64,000 nt of DNA, from contig JASJFT010000062.1 of the NCBI GenBank assembly GCA_030770425.1, forward strand, positions 124,001 through 188,000. The letters run 5' to 3'. Source of the stretch: Darksidea phi (lineage: Eukaryota; Ascomycota; Dothideomycetes; Pleosporales; Lentitheciaceae). A program made the position numbers and the translations under genes. Of this stretch, positions 39,177 through 51,616 are shown piece after piece (positions within the stretch are counted from its first letter, which is position 1; each line of letters opens with the position of its first letter). The notes under the pieces were generated by a model that did not search any database, was not told the DNA's origin, and saw nothing but the letters and a program-made list of their open reading frames with translations.

Positions 39177-41958
39177 GTCTCATCGCCACTAATCGTTTGA
39201 TTGCAAACACTACATGGTACTTGCACTGAGTGCTCTCAACCAGCATACCGACCGGCGTTATCATCTTTGCATTTTTGGGGCATGGGGCTGAATGTTTTTC
39301 GAGTACAAGGGTTAGCAATGGTGTCTTATTTGGGAGTTTTCCTGACGAAGGGTGTCTTTTCATATGCATAGCGTCGGCGTTTACTGGAAGTCTGCTTCGA
39401 AAGCGGCATGTCGGGTGGTCTCTGCTATGTCATGTTCACGATACCCCACTTCTCCATCGGGCGCAAAGTACGCCTGGGAAAGTTTATGAGCGATGCAAGG
39501 CAATGGTTTAGCTGTATAGCTATTTGTGTTATAGTACTTGCTAGATGGTGGAACAAGCCATCAGGTCAATATGGAAAGAGAATTTGGAACCTTTAATGTC
39601 CGCTGACTTTTGCCCATTGTCTGTTAACCAGCCTTGTGCAGTTGTACTAATACATCTTTCCAGCTGTAACTCAGCTTGATCCACCCATGTAGACCTCGTA
39701 AGTATAGGACGTTGGATGTCTTGTTCATGCTGTCGTAGTGTCACCTGCCGCCGTTACTTAGCGTGTATAAGTCTAAACCAGACTCCCCCACTCTCCAACT
39801 TCGCAAGTTAATACTATCAACCCCCGTTTCTCGGCCTTCGATACGAATTCCCCAATATGCGTATCTCGATCCGAGATAACTAATCGCGTATAGTAACACG
39901 GCGCTTGCAATGTTGCCTTCGTATCCACCGCCATGCGTCTCCTGATCGGTGAGCATAGACGGCGAAGTCTGGTTGTCGGCCAAACTTTGTAACTCGTATC
40001 GGTTTCTGGGCATATCCCTGTTTGCTGCGGACCCAGTAGGATCCGTCCAACCGATTCAATGACGGCTACCAGACTCCCAGCTGCCCCATCTCGCGCTTAC
40101 ATTACATTGGTCGTGTGGGACTGATCGGCTAATGGCCGAGCTAGCCATGCTAGCTAACCATGCAGTATCACAACTCGTAGGAGTTCGCCCCAACTGATCA
40201 GTTCTTGGGGGGTGTTCTGATCCAAACGGGTAGCTAGTGCGACTGTAAGCAAAAGCAGGTATAACATCCCTTTGGTGGCAATGTCTCATAAGCGTTCACC
40301 GGATGTATGCGAGATGACTCTGAAAGAGAAGGAGATCCAAGTATTTTACGCTAAAAGCGCGGAACGGCTCAGAGGATGCGGAAGAGAGGGATACCCAGAT
40401 CACCTTTCAGCTCCAGGCATGATCCCTTCACCTCAGAATGCTTTACACCGATGAACACCGTTACACTACGGACGTACAGCGCTTAGAACGGGATACATCG
40501 CTTGGCGCGCACAGAGCTGAGATTAGCTCATGCGGATCGGTGTCTGGGAACTGAGTTTGGAGTAGCTGTACCCACCCGACGCCAATCTGAAAGTGCATAG
40601 CAGGATCTGATTCTCGATCGCATGACGGTCGCTCGTGATATTGTATGAGGAACAGTAGACAACGGTCGAGGCTCCATCGGTGGAAGATTCGCCTTCCCAC
40701 TTAACAGAAAACTTCTCGTAACCTTGCGGCGTAGTAACTATCCAACGAGAACGTACAACTTGTGGAGCATACCTCTAGTCCCCCTCCCCCCGATCTCGCA
40801 GCTATGCATCTACGGGCCATCGAACCTACAGGGGAAGAGCGTGAACAGACTGTCAGTGGGTCGATTTGGCTGCGGCAATTTTTCATACAAAAGATCTCTC
40901 CGCGGTCTGTGCAAGCGTGTCCCACTGACAGTCCGTTCACGCTCCCCCTTGTAGATGTGCAGTGCGTCTGACCCGAGCATCGGACATCCCAGGGCGGCTA
41001 TAGTAGGGCTCTGCTGCAAGAATGAGATCATTGCACACCAATGGGGGACCGGACGTAAAATAAGCAAAGTCGCACAGTGACACTGGTACAGACTACAAGT
41101 GTCAAAGCGTACTTACTCCACAGTCTAAGATAAGCGCGAAAAAGGCAATTTACTCCCATCCACCCAGCATGCCATTCCGCGCTATCAGCCGCTCCAGAAC
41201 TCTCCCTTGCCCGTAACCCGCCCGCCACCAACGCGGCAACGTCTCGAACCCACGCTCTCCCATCGTATTGGTAGACGCTTAAACATTGCTTTTTGCGACC
41301 AAGCCACCACTTCAACCATCTCCCGTTCTACGCGCTATCCACGCTAATATTCTATACTGGCGCCTAGGCAGAGCATCTCAGTAGCCGCTTTTCTGATCAG
41401 TGAACGTGCCCCTGGGGTACTCCCTCTAGGTAGATATGCATCTAGGAAAGGTGATGAGCCCTGCACAATACGCAGGAGACCATTTTGAGGGATTGACGAA
41501 ATTTGGTAGCGAATGCACGGTTGTGTTGGGATCCCTTGCATACTGGGACGGAAGGGATGAAGTGGTTGGGAGACGGGAGACGGATGACGGATCAGATTCC
41601 GATGAAGATACTTTGCAAATAGTTTATGTCAGTGTCTCAAAGGCGATGGGGAAGTGGGTGATATTCCGACCGGTATGCTCAGTGTAAAATCAGATAACTC
41701 CAGGAATGACATTAGTATGAGCGGATATGTGCAATGGGACCCAAAGCTAATCCAGCTCATGTACATCCACCACCTAGGCAGACGCTTCCGTAAACTCTTC
41801 AACATCCAAGCACATGAGATGCCCACATAGCATAACCAGAATCATTCCGTCAGGCACACCCGCCTCATTGCTTCATTCAAACATACAGACCATATAATGC
41901 ATTTCGGTGAAGAAGTATCAAAGCTCGGTATCACTAACTTTGTGAAATGTAATGGCAT
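39177..41958. other. Intergenic between convergent genes, 2.8 kb
   Basis: It contains the 129-bp inverted-repeat element at 40826-40954. Otherwise only short frames without recognisable domains. A box-B-like string near 41250 (minus) is not accompanied by a tRNA fold. Confidence 0.4.
40826..40954. mobile_element. Small MITE-like inverted-repeat element
   Basis: Left end CTACAGGGGAAGAGCGTGAA and right end (reverse complement) CTACAAGGGGGAGCGTGAAC continue as near-identical inverted repeats of about 34 bp, through GACTGTCAGTGGG on both arms. They enclose about 60 bp of unique sequence. There is no coding capacity. The CAGGGG-like ends resemble hAT-derived MITEs, but I cannot see an 8-bp target duplication, so the superfamily is uncertain. 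Confidence 0.6.
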
Positions 41959-43699
41959 TTAACAAAGTTGCACGGCAGGAAAGAACCGAGGGCCAGAATA
42001 TCCGTAGAATTGAACACTCTCGATGTCGATGTTACCGTCGTGTGTCGGACTCCACAGCTTGAGTAAAACGTATCTTCCCGATCTATAATTGCGTTAGCCA
42101 TTGACGTTCTCCAAAGCTGGCGATGACGATACTTACATAGTAGGATGAAACTTGATAGTGATCTTGTTTTTATGCCGCGCAATAAAGAAGCGAGCATGTG
42201 GCGGAATCAAACCCTCCGATTCCGTCTTATTCCCCTTTGGCTCAATACGACTCGGGGCAAGGAGTGGCGCTGCTCTTCGGATAGGGTTGATAGAGCGCTG
42301 GCTTCTCCCGCCGAAATTCTCAGAGGAGTCTGGCGCATAGATGTCGCGGAGGGGTGGGAAACGAGGGAGTGAAAGGCTACCCACTTCCTCTTCGAACTCG
42401 CGTTGAAGCCGATCAGCCATAACAGCGGCACTTGGCACCGCCTCATACTCGTCCGACTCTTCCTGACCGCTTTCGGTCGTAACGGTGAAAGGAGGCGGCG
42501 TTGGTGCCGACACTCCAATAGCGGTAGAGTCACCTTCATCGACATGGGAAGGACAATACTCGGCCATCTCGTCTTCCGCGTTTGCACTTCTCCGTTCCTC
42601 TCTGTAGCGATCCCGCTCCGCCATTGCCGTCCGAAGCTGGTTCCTACGCAGCCTCATGCGTTCAATGCGCTCCTCTATGGCTGTTTGGCGAGACTGCATC
42701 CATGGTGACAGGGGTCCGAGGGCGTCGCGCAGAGATAGAATTTGGTCTTCGGTTTCACTTAAATCACTTAGAGTTGGAGATAGGACGGGTGAGCGCGATG
42801 TGTATTCAAGCTCGTAGGCCGCGGTGCCGGAAAGGAGATTTTCGGGAGTCAATGATACAAAGATCAAGCCCTCTTGGACACTGGGCACGGTTAGCATGGA
42901 AAGTGTATTGGCTGGGCTATACTAACGGCGCCGTAAAACCACCCGTCGGCGCACGGATGACTATCTTCTCCAAACAGAAGGGCGCTTCCGGTATGTGCTT
43001 GAGTAGCAAATTGCAGCTGGATCTCTGGCTGCAATATACGCTTTTGTCGTTGTTGAGCACATTTTGCACCTTGTATAGCCTTTCCGAGTCGGACATTTCG
43101 TACTCCCCTCCATCGCAGCTCATGACTTCCATTTTCAGTCGCGTTGAGACAGCCCGGCCCTCGTAGCCGTATTTGTAGTATTCGTACTCGGATGTAGCTG
43201 TGGTATGATGATCGAGCTTCCTCCTCTTGGGTTCTCTGATCGTTTCGTGCAGCTGGTCGAGCACGAGCCCAGCATCGTCCACCCTGTCGGCCAAGTTGGA
43301 GCTTTGCTCTACGAGGCGGGCGTTTGAGCGGCGAGGATAGCCCTCACTTGGGGTGGCCCGCGGGCGACTGACAGTGGAAGGGGCATTCCTCCGCAGACCC
43401 GTTGTGTTTCCCGGCTCACGCTCTGCATGTCGTGGAATTGCACGGCCAGCTTGCCGCCGCCTAGAAGCGTCTGCCCTGGGCTGTCTTTGTGGTAAGCTGT
43501 CCTCCCGCTCCGATGCGGTGCGTTGTGCTCGCTCTTGCTGCCGCCGACCCAGGAACATCGCAAGCTGAAGCTGATCGATCGTAGATCGGGGGGCAGGAGG
43601 CGGAGACGTAGATGCATGTGGGAAATCAAAGGTCCCCGTCGCGTACGAGAAGCGCCCCGGGGGGGGTGGCGAGGGGGATGTTGGCTGATTTCTCGGCAT
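41959..43699 (-). CDS. Conserved fungal protein of unknown function (split beta-sandwich-like)
   Basis: Exons 43699-42927, 42880-42137 and 42082-41959, introns 46 and 54 bp (GTTAGT..CCCAG, GTAAGT..TATAG); 546 aa. The N-terminal 150 residues are Pro/Arg/Ser-rich and disordered. A conserved-looking block reads SVYCSQRSSCNLLLKH, 'FCLEKIVIRAPTGGFTAP' and VQEGLIFVSL. After a long charged insert with a coiled coil, a C-terminal block NKITIKFHPTISGRYVLLKL and FYGYSGPRFFPAV follows. The two blocks look like halves of one jelly-roll (galactose-binding/DOC-like) domain separated by an insert; that fold is inference. I recall such proteins across Pezizomycotina without an established role. Confidence 0.7.
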
Positions 43700-44160
43700 G
43701 GATGACGTTGTGCCCGGTTCCCACGGGGGCTGTTCAAAAGGCGGCTAATGCTCAGGCAGATGTTGCGCAGTCTCGTAGCAATACAGAGTGATCAGATGGA
43801 TGGCTATGGGGGAGACGTTGATGTCGTTGTTCAATGCGGCGAGGCTTGGAGGGAGGAGGTGAACGTCAGCTGCCAAGTCCAAAGAAAGCCACCCCCGCGG
43901 CCAGCCATAGGATGGGTTGCTAGTCCGTGCGGTATCAATCTAATCTAATCTAATCGATGCGGCTCAACTCAGGCACCGCGAGCTTTGTTTCTCGCCTTCA
44001 CTGCGATTTCCAGGGCACAATAACTACTTCACGCCATATAAATCGTGGCGCATATCAGAACGCATCTATCTTCTCACTAAAACTCTGTCCTCCGGTATCT
44101 GCATCGCGATAGCAAAGTCCACCAACGCCCACCAAGGTCCACCACCGAGTGAACTGCACC
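43700..44160. promoter_or_regulatory. Divergent promoter region
   Basis: Shared 5' region of the conserved fungal protein (minus) and AOS1 (plus). It includes a short TCTAA tandem run near 43938-43955 (ctaatctaatctaatc). No specific factor site can be claimed. Confidence 0.4.
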
Positions 44161-45525
44161 ATGGCCGACCCTTCCGCAGCTGCAGAACTGGTGCCGCAAG
44201 CGGCGAATGGCACTTTTCCAGCCCCAGATGCGGTTGGTGAGACGGTCGCTGCTATAGCACAGGCAGCGACCGTGTCAGCGGGTAGGGCTGGTTCCTCTAT
44301 GTTTTGCGTCGGAGCTGACACCCAACAGACGAGATTGCTCTCTACGATCGCCAAATCCGCCTGTGGGGTCTCGAAGCTCAGAATCGGTGGGTGGGGAAGA
44401 TGCAGCGACTAGTACGTGACATATGTTGATATGTGTAGCATTCGCAACGCCAATATCCTCCTCGTCTCCATCAAGGCCCTCGCCAACGAAATCGCAAAGA
44501 ACCTCGTTCTCGCTGGAATCGGGTCAATCACACTGGCGGACCACGAGGTGGTAACGAACGAGGACCTGGGCGCGCAGTTCTTCGTCAATGAGGCTGACGT
44601 GGGCAAGAACGTACGTGTCGTCCGCTGACATATATCAACCCTCTCTAACGTATCCTAGCGCGCCGAAGCAGCGGCTCCCCAGGTCCAGAAACTCAATCCG
44701 CGCGTCAATGTCAATGTCATCACACGTGACGTCCGAAACGAACAGCTTCCTAGTTTCTACAAATCCTTCGATGTGATCATCGCAACCGATACCGACTTTC
44801 TCTCTCTAACCACTCTCAACGCTGGCGCTCGGATTGCAGAGCGGCCCTTCTACGCTGGTGGTACACACGGCTTCTACGGTTACATATTCGCAGACCTCGG
44901 CACCCATGAATTTGTCATCGAGCGCGAGAAATCGAACCGACCTACGACCAAGGCCGCCGAAACAGCAACACGTTCTGTCATTGATTGGAAGGATAAGGTG
45001 GAGAACGGCAAGAAGATCGAGATGGTTACGAAGCGAGAGCTATATACCCCTCTCATGCTCGCAAATACCTCCCCACTCGCCCCGGAGATGCAGAAAGACC
45101 CTCGGAAACTCCGCAAAGTGCATCCACTTTTGACCTGCATCCGCACGCTCTGGGACTACCAACGCCATGGTCACGGCACCCTCCCATCACACTCGCCCCC
45201 CGATCTTCAACACTTCACCAGCCTCGCCATGGAGAAACACAAGGAACTCCTCCTTCCCGCCGCCACTCTAACCGCCGAGTTCCTCAAGAGCTTCATAGGA
45301 AATCTAGGCAGCGAGCTTGCACCGGTCACCGCATTTCTCGGCGGTCAGCTGGCTCAAGATGTCATCAATGTCCTTGGAAAGCGGGAACAGCCTATCCAAA
45401 ACTTGATGCTGTTTGATGGGGAGGAGTGTGCGGGTCCTGTGTATGCGCTTCATCCTATCTTTCCCGATAATCCCATTCCGGAGATACCGGTTATGCCTAT
45501 CGACGTACCTGTCGTGGTCATTTGA
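44161..45525 (+). CDS. AOS1: SUMO-activating enzyme subunit 1 (Aos1/SAE1)
   Basis: Exons 44161-44281, 44329-44386, 44439-44610 and 44659-45525; introns 47, 52 and 48 bp, all phases consistent; 405 aa. The ThiF/E1-like adenylation half-domain starts with DEIALYDRQIRLWGLEAQN, the hallmark of Aos1 and other E1 N-terminal halves. It continues with ILLVSIKALANEIAKNLVLAGIGSITLADHE (Rossmann strand and Gly-rich turn), EDLGAQFF, and a C-terminal 'AFLGGQLAQDVINVL'. There is no catalytic Cys domain, as expected, because the partner Uba2 supplies it. The heterodimer activates SUMO in the nucleus. An Ala-rich N-terminal extension of about 40 residues precedes the domain. Confidence 0.92.
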
Positions 45526-45820
45526 GCATATCCAGTTTGGATTTCATCTAAATGTGGTGGGTTTACATTTCTGAGTGGCAAGGTGAATGAGGCGTAAAAC
45601 CGGATGGAAATTCTGGCGAGCTATTTAACTAGGATTACGTGGTCGGGAGATACCCAATCGAAGGGAATACCACGAGTAGGGTTCGTTGGCACTGGGCTTG
45701 AGTAGGACAGCGATTGCGCGGTGGAATTGCAGCGCAGCGCCTAGAGAGCGTATCTACTAATACCAACGAGATACTTCTACAACCATGAATGCTAAGAAGC
45801 GAAAATACTCCATCTCGCAT

Positions 45821-47466
45821 CTACTGCTTCTTCTTCGTCTTCCCACCATCTTTCGTTTCCATCTTTCTCCCACCAATATTTCCAAACAACACCCAACACA
45901 ACCCCAAGAACGCAACGACAACCGTCCCAATAGTCCCCACCTCAACCCACGCAGACTTCTTCAAATCAAGGACAGGAACGGTGATCCACTCAACCAGCGT
46001 TCGTGGGCCCGACTCACCATCGGCGGGTGGAATATGCATGAAGCGCGTTCTTGGACCGAAAAGAGCTTCGTAGCCCAGGTGGAGACGATCGAAGGGATTG
46101 ACAGACATCTTCGTACCTTCCTCCGCCCTACAGGCCCAGAAAACTACAGGCCAGGTAACGGGGACAAACGTATATCCGCCCTCCGCTGCCGGCATGTAGC
46201 GTAGATGCAATGGCACGGTGACATTCCATTCGCCCTGCGCTTTTCCTTTCCCTTCAGAGGACGAAGGGATAGCGAGCTCGAATAACGCAGCACTTCCCCA
46301 TTGTGGTACGACCCAGTCCGGTGCCTCAAGATCTGTTGCACCGGATATGCTGCGGAGGGAAACGAGATTATGCGATGAGAGAAAGAGGGCGTCGTTGAAT
46401 TGGTATTTGTCAATGAAGAGGGGAGAGGGGAGCGTTAGATGGGTGTGTAGTTTGCACGTGGGATGTGGGGGTGTGAGGGAGGATGAGGGGAAAGAGAGGC
46501 TTAAGACGGGGTGCAGGCCTGTGGGATGGGTGAAGGAGGTTATGTAGCTCAGGGAGGAGGAGAGAGGGTAGTGTCGGGTCGGGGTTTGGAATTGTGTTGG
46601 CTCTGTTAGGGCGTTAGTTGAGAAGGTGGAGAGCAAGGATGGTAGAAGATGGACGTACTCGGTGCACTGTCTTGTCCTAGGACGATCAGAAAGCCGCCGA
46701 AACCGATGTCTTCCGGGTCCGGGTTCTTTTCGTGGTTTAGAACGCCAATTTCGATCGTTTGGTCTTCGTTGGGAAGGGTGATTTTTTCCGTCCAGTGAGC
46801 ATCTCTTGGGGACTCGCTCCAAAACGCATTCAGGATGACGGTTTGAGAGATGGTGTCATAGTCGATATCCAGATATGAAGCCGACATTAACGATGATGCT
46901 GCATCACTACACTCGTTTTGAAAAGACTGACAAACCTTCTCTTGAATGTTATTGACCAAATCCGACAATGAGGGTAGGTAGGAATAGTACTGGTTAGACG
47001 CGGACATGGAGAAGCGCTCCGAGAGTATAGAAAGTTTGGTCGAAGCTTCATTTGTTGACGAGCATTTAAGGTCTTGCCCGAATGTTGAATGGAGAAGATC
47101 GCATAGCTGGCCTTCAGCCTGGTCCTTATGGGGCGTGAAAAGAACGTGGAGACCGGGGGCGACACGTGATGTGAAGGGTGGGATGGCGGCGTAGGTTTTC
47201 GGGGAGGCCCAGCGTATGTGGAGTTCGTGCCATTGTTCGAAGGCTTTTCTAAGCTGGCAGAAAGGTTAGTCTGTTTGTCAATATTTGACATCTTGTCGTC
47301 TTGGTGGGAAATATACCTCGCCAGGCAGCTCTCTCAAGCTAAACGTGAGCCGGTGTTCCTTCACCGCCTTAAGTCTTTGAATTGCAAGAGAGCTTCCTTT
47401 CACGTCCAGCTGCTCAGGAGTGAACTCATCCGCATTCCGAACAACGTACGTTATTCGTTGCTTCAT
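45821..47466 (-). CDS. PBN1: PBN1/PIG-X, GPI-mannosyltransferase I stabilising subunit
   Basis: Exons 47466-47317, 47253-46659 and 46602-45821, introns 63 and 56 bp (the second with CTAACGCCCTAACAG); 508 aa. The C-terminal third has the PIG-X signature: 'PLHLRYMPAAEGGYTFVPV', then WPVVFWAC, NPFDRLHLGYEALFG and a final membrane helix (GTIGTVVVAFLGLCWVLFG) with a short basic cytosolic tail. PBN1 is an ER type I membrane glycoprotein that partners with the first GPI mannosyltransferase (Gpi14/PIG-M). The N-terminal part, with FEQWHELHIRW and GLHVLFTP, fits the luminal region of the longer fungal Pbn1. It converges on AOS1 with 295 bp between. Confidence 0.87.
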
Positions 47467-47736
47467 CGTTGCCGTCTGATGAGCTACCCCGGTATTATTT
47501 AGGCGCAGGAGGTTGAAGCTCCCGTATTGAATTTCCCGCTAACCCTTCGCAGCAATAGAATGCACGACCCAATGACGAGCGCCAAGTGATTTCGCTTTCC
47601 TTCACCATCTCGATGCCTCAGACATCCTCAAGCTACTAACACCGTGTCCTTTTACGCGCAACGCCACCCATGGACATTCTTTTACGATTTCTCCCATAAC
47701 CCTCAATCCACCGTATCTCTACTATTGCGCACCAAG
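47467..47736. promoter_or_regulatory. Divergent promoter of PBN1 and SARAF genes
   Basis: A 270-bp space separates the two start codons, which must contain both promoters. Both products are ER membrane proteins, which is suggestive but not proof of co-regulation. Confidence 0.4.
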
Positions 47737-48795
47737 ATGTACTACCTCAACTTTCTCTACCCAGCGCTGCTGGTCGCCACCAGCCTCATGGACAGCGCCT
47801 CAGCCCTACGCTCCGACAAAATCAAGCTCTCAAACGTGCAGAGCCTCACATTTCGGAAAGGCTTGCAGACTTCGCATCGGCGCGTTTCCCCAATCCCGCA
47901 GGTAACTTTCACCCACCACCACCATACCCTAGACTTGAATCTCTAGTATGGAACTTTTAGCTAATGGTTAACTGTACAGATGAGATGCATCGGCGGCTCC
48001 GCACGCGGCCTCTACGACATCGACATAATGCGCTGTAAGAACAGCGGCTCAGACTACGAGGATGAAAACATTCAATGGACATGCACCGCCTCGCTCCCCG
48101 ACGAATTCAAACTCGGCTCTACGGATGTAATTTGCGAAGGCTACGATTCTCCGGACGACCCATATATTCTCAAAGGAAGCTGTGGCGTAGAGTATCGCCT
48201 CATACTCACGGAGAAAGGCGAAGAGAAATACGGCAAGAAGAAACACTGGTTTGGCGTTGGTGATGACGAGAGAGGAGACTACCCGAAAACGATGGGGGAT
48301 AGGGTTGTAGCGGCAGTGTTCTGGTTGGTGTTCATTGGTGTTGCGCTGTGGATTGTTTTCAACGCCGTCCAGGGTTGGGCGGAGAGACGTAACTCTGCTG
48401 CGGGGGCAGGAGCAGGAAATCGACCTGGGTGGGGAGGCGGCGGTGGAGGAGGTGGATGGGGCGGATGGGGTGGTGGACATGACGACGATCCGCCGCCACC
48501 GTACAACCCGCATCCTTACCCGAGCTACAAGCGAAACTATGGCGGCACTGAAGGTTGGAGACCTGGATTCTGGTCTGGCGCCCTCGGTGGAGCGGCCGCG
48601 ACCTATGCTGCTCGGAATTGGGGTAGTAGGAACAACCAGAACAACCAGACTGGATCTGGCTGGGGGAGTACAAGCAGTGGCCGATGGTACAATGGCGAAG
48701 GAAGCTCGAGGTCTTCATCTGGATCATCTGGGTCTCCGAGCTACTCGTCCACAAGGCATGAGAGTACCGGATTTGGCTCCACCTCACGTAGATAG
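47737..48795 (+). CDS. SARAF-like ER membrane protein (store-operated Ca2+ entry regulator family)
   Basis: Exons 47737-47901 and 47980-48795, intron 78 bp (GTAACT..TACAG); 326 aa. Residues 1-23 form a signal peptide. The luminal domain carries SARAF motifs: 'KLSNVQSLTFRKG', MRCIGGSARGLYD, 'QWTCTASLPDEFKLGSTDVI' and 'LKGSCGVEYRL'. A membrane helix (VAAVFWLVFIGVALWIVF) follows, then a cytosolic tail with a Gly/Trp-rich stretch and PPPPYNP. In animals SARAF promotes slow inactivation of STIM-Orai entry; fungi lack that channel pair as far as I know, so the role here is open. The Gly/Trp tract (about residues 145-165) is low-complexity. Confidence 0.85.
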
Positions 48796-49086
48796 GTTAC
48801 GACTATTTCTATAGGTCCGAAATTGATACCCTATCTCCCGTTACGCGCACCAAACGCCCCTTTCCTCTCTGATCACGCGTGGAAACAGGAACAAATTGAA
48901 CAGAGGTGTATGCACCGATACACTCCGACGGTAGACAGGATACCCAATACCAAAGTCCCAAATCCATTCTGCGCTACAGTATACACCGAACCTCTCGTTC
49001 TCCCCAGGTGCCACAGTCCTGCTCTAACACGTCGGATTGCAGCACCCATCCGCCAGCCTCGAGCCCATATTACCCACTGAAGGCAA

Positions 49087-50806
49087 TCAGGCTGAGTTTT
49101 GCGACGAAGCCAGCCACGGCACGTCCTCGTTCTTGACCTTCGCACACGTCAGGTATCCGACATTATTCGCGTCCGGATCGATCATGAGCTCATTTGCCGC
49201 CAGCTCCTCCACCAGTCGCCCCGCATAGTCCTTTAATCGCTTCAAATCGTCGCCCAAATCGCGCCAATCAGAGCGCATGGTGCCCTGGCAGATTGTCCGT
49301 ACGTGCTCTGTCTCTAGGCAGGGCAACGTGCCTTTGCGGAGGCTACGGAACAGCGTACCGCGCGAGAGAGTGTCACGGCTGCGATCTAGTTCCTCGATGC
49401 GCTGAGCGAGCTGGTCGCGAAAGACTTGAACGGTGAGCCAGGTCTCTGTTTGGCCCCTGTCCGTTGGATCAAGTGGTGTACCTCTTCTGCCGTAGGGGAG
49501 GGAGGTTAGGAGGAGGTCCCGCTCGAGCTCCGTACGCGTTCGATCAAGCTCTTGGCTCTTTCGCTTGATTAGGTTACGAAGGTCCTCTGGGAGAGCCGTA
49601 CGTTTGGTCGCCCAGGCAGGATTCCAGCGCGGGTGGGCTCCGATCAAGTGAACGAGGCACTCAGTGTAGATTGACTGGTTTTGCAGCAAGGAGGCTAGCT
49701 GGATCCACCGAGCTGGATCGGACTTGATAGCAAGGAACAAGGCCTGTCGGTGTTCACTGAGTATATTGCCTATGTATGAGCGTAGGAGATGGAGACAGCC
49801 AAGCTCAGCAGCGATCTCAGTAAGTGACTCGGACTGCACAAGCGCGTCGCCGATATCAGTGCTTGACACCTGTGGCGGGATGCTGTAAAAAGTACCGAAG
49901 ATCTCGGTGTAGCATCTTAGCGTGGCAGCCACGTTCATGTTCGTCCCGCAGACCACTTTCATGTCGGTTGATGTCGAGGATGGGACAATGTCGACTTCAT
50001 CACACGTGTCCTCCACCTTGACTGCCACACCGTCGATAACTTGTGACTGGTCTCCATGGGGCAGGGTTGGACGCTCGCCTTCAGCACGTTGGCGGACTAA
50101 GCCAATTTTACCGTTGACTTCTTCGATTATGAAAGAGTACCATGTCGGTGGCGCGTCGTCTGAAAAGGAGCACTGGAATGCACGGGCAAACCATGGCGAG
50201 TGTCGCGACAGCACTGTGCTATGGAGCTGGAAGGTCCGTGCCGAAGGGCCTAGCTCGGTCTTGACAATTACATCGCCATTTTGGTAGAAAGGGAAGCTGT
50301 CTGCGGGTTGGAAGGGTATCAGAGCATTCGATGCAAAGTGTGAGGACTTCCTCGGCAGCGTAGGTAAGATCTAGGACTTTATGAGTATTTACGGACAGAG
50401 TGAGGAGTGAACGTACGACTGTGCCGTCATGGGAGGGCTCTCTAGTGGTGGGGCTCAGAAGTCCAGTTTGGTTGTCCACATTGATGTGCTTCGGTATAGA
50501 CACCACTTTTCTTGTTATTTCCCTGCCCACACTGAGTGTTCCGGAAGAGATCTTAGGCGAAGTGGGCCCTTTGATCGGACTTCTCGCCTTTCCTTCTTCC
50601 GAAGCCGCTGATTCAGACGAAGAATGTGAATCAGACGAGGGACCCGACTCTGGCAATGTCTCTGATAAGGACTTTGAAGAGGGGACTTCAGCATTTTTCT
50701 GAGAAGAGGGGTTGGAATTTGCGGACTTGGAGGATTTGGAGGAAGTGGTCGTCACTCTGCGCTTTTTCGCCGCGAGAGAAGTCACAGACGCCTGTCTTTT
50801 GGCCAT
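49087..50806 (-). CDS. BTB/POZ-domain protein
   Basis: Exons 50806-50417 and 50370-49087, intron 46 bp (GTACGT..CCTAG); 557 aa. The ATG at 50806 begins MAKRQASVTSLAAKKRR, a likely nuclear-localisation patch, followed by a Ser-rich acidic tail. The BTB domain (about residues 140-300) shows FYQNGDVIVKTELG, FQLHSTVLSRHSPWFARAF and, after an insert, YTEIFGTFYSIPP. The C-terminal half is helical with many Glu/Arg residues. BTB proteins usually act as dimeric adaptors, often for Cullin-3; the partner here is unknown. It converges on the SARAF gene (291 bp apart). The fold assignment is good, function open. Confidence 0.8.
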
Positions 50807-51616
50807 TTTGGCTGGAGTGGAGGACGTTTGAGGGGTCGGCTGTGTTGTGTGGAGGAGTACTGTAACTTGGTCGGTAAGGAAGGATAGGGTGGGACTAATA
50901 AGACCGGCAATAAAATAGTAAAGGTGAACGTTGAGATCATGTAGGTAAAGAGAGAGTGGAGTCAAAAAGGCCACAGAAAGTGGTAGAGGAGGATGGCAAA
51001 GTCGAAGAGTAAAGGCGTGGAGGCCATAATCTCACCACTTCGTAGAAAGACTCATGACAGAGGAAACGCCGAAGAAGTCCGACAATGGACTGAGAAGAAA
51101 AGGCAGCTCATTGACGATCCGACTGCTGTGGTGTTGGATATGACCTTTACAATGACCTGATAAAGCTAAGCACAGTACTCACTTATCAAATCAGAGTGCT
51201 TCTAGATCCACGGGCGTTATTGGCGCTTAGCGGGATGATAAGCCGCCGAAGGTTATCTGACTGAGCTGATCGTAGTTGATCGGGCGTTCCTAGTAGGCAT
51301 CACAAGGGGTTAGCCCTACAAAGAGCTGGACCTGGCGTATCTTGCCCTAGCGTTGGGACCGTTGAAAAGTACAAGATTTCTTCTTCCGGTTGTGGAAGAT
51401 TAACGGCTCCGGATAGCCCGGATTCCCGTATCGTAGACACCTAGACACTCCTCAATGTAGATGTAAGGGTCACAGTTTTGCGTTGGTGACTCTGTTTCCC
51501 GTATAGTGTCCTTCATGTTGGGGATCTCCTATACTCCCTTCCCAGCATCCATCTCAGGCACATTTGGTTTGGCCCATATCTCAGACTTTGGCTCAGAGCT
51601 ATCGATTTCATCTACT
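50807..51616. other. Intergenic
   Basis: Upstream region of the BTB gene. No other feature seen. Confidence 0.4.

Noticed and set aside
41200..41290. Possible tRNA on the minus strand ('gggttcgagacg' box-B-like string)
   Set aside because: No acceptor stem, D-arm or anticodon stem could be paired around it.
50219..50370. Reading the BTB gene's first exon straight through into 'TYAAEEVLTLCIEC...'
   Set aside because: That frame stops and lacks the BTB start; the 46-bp intron 50416-50371 restores a full BTB domain.
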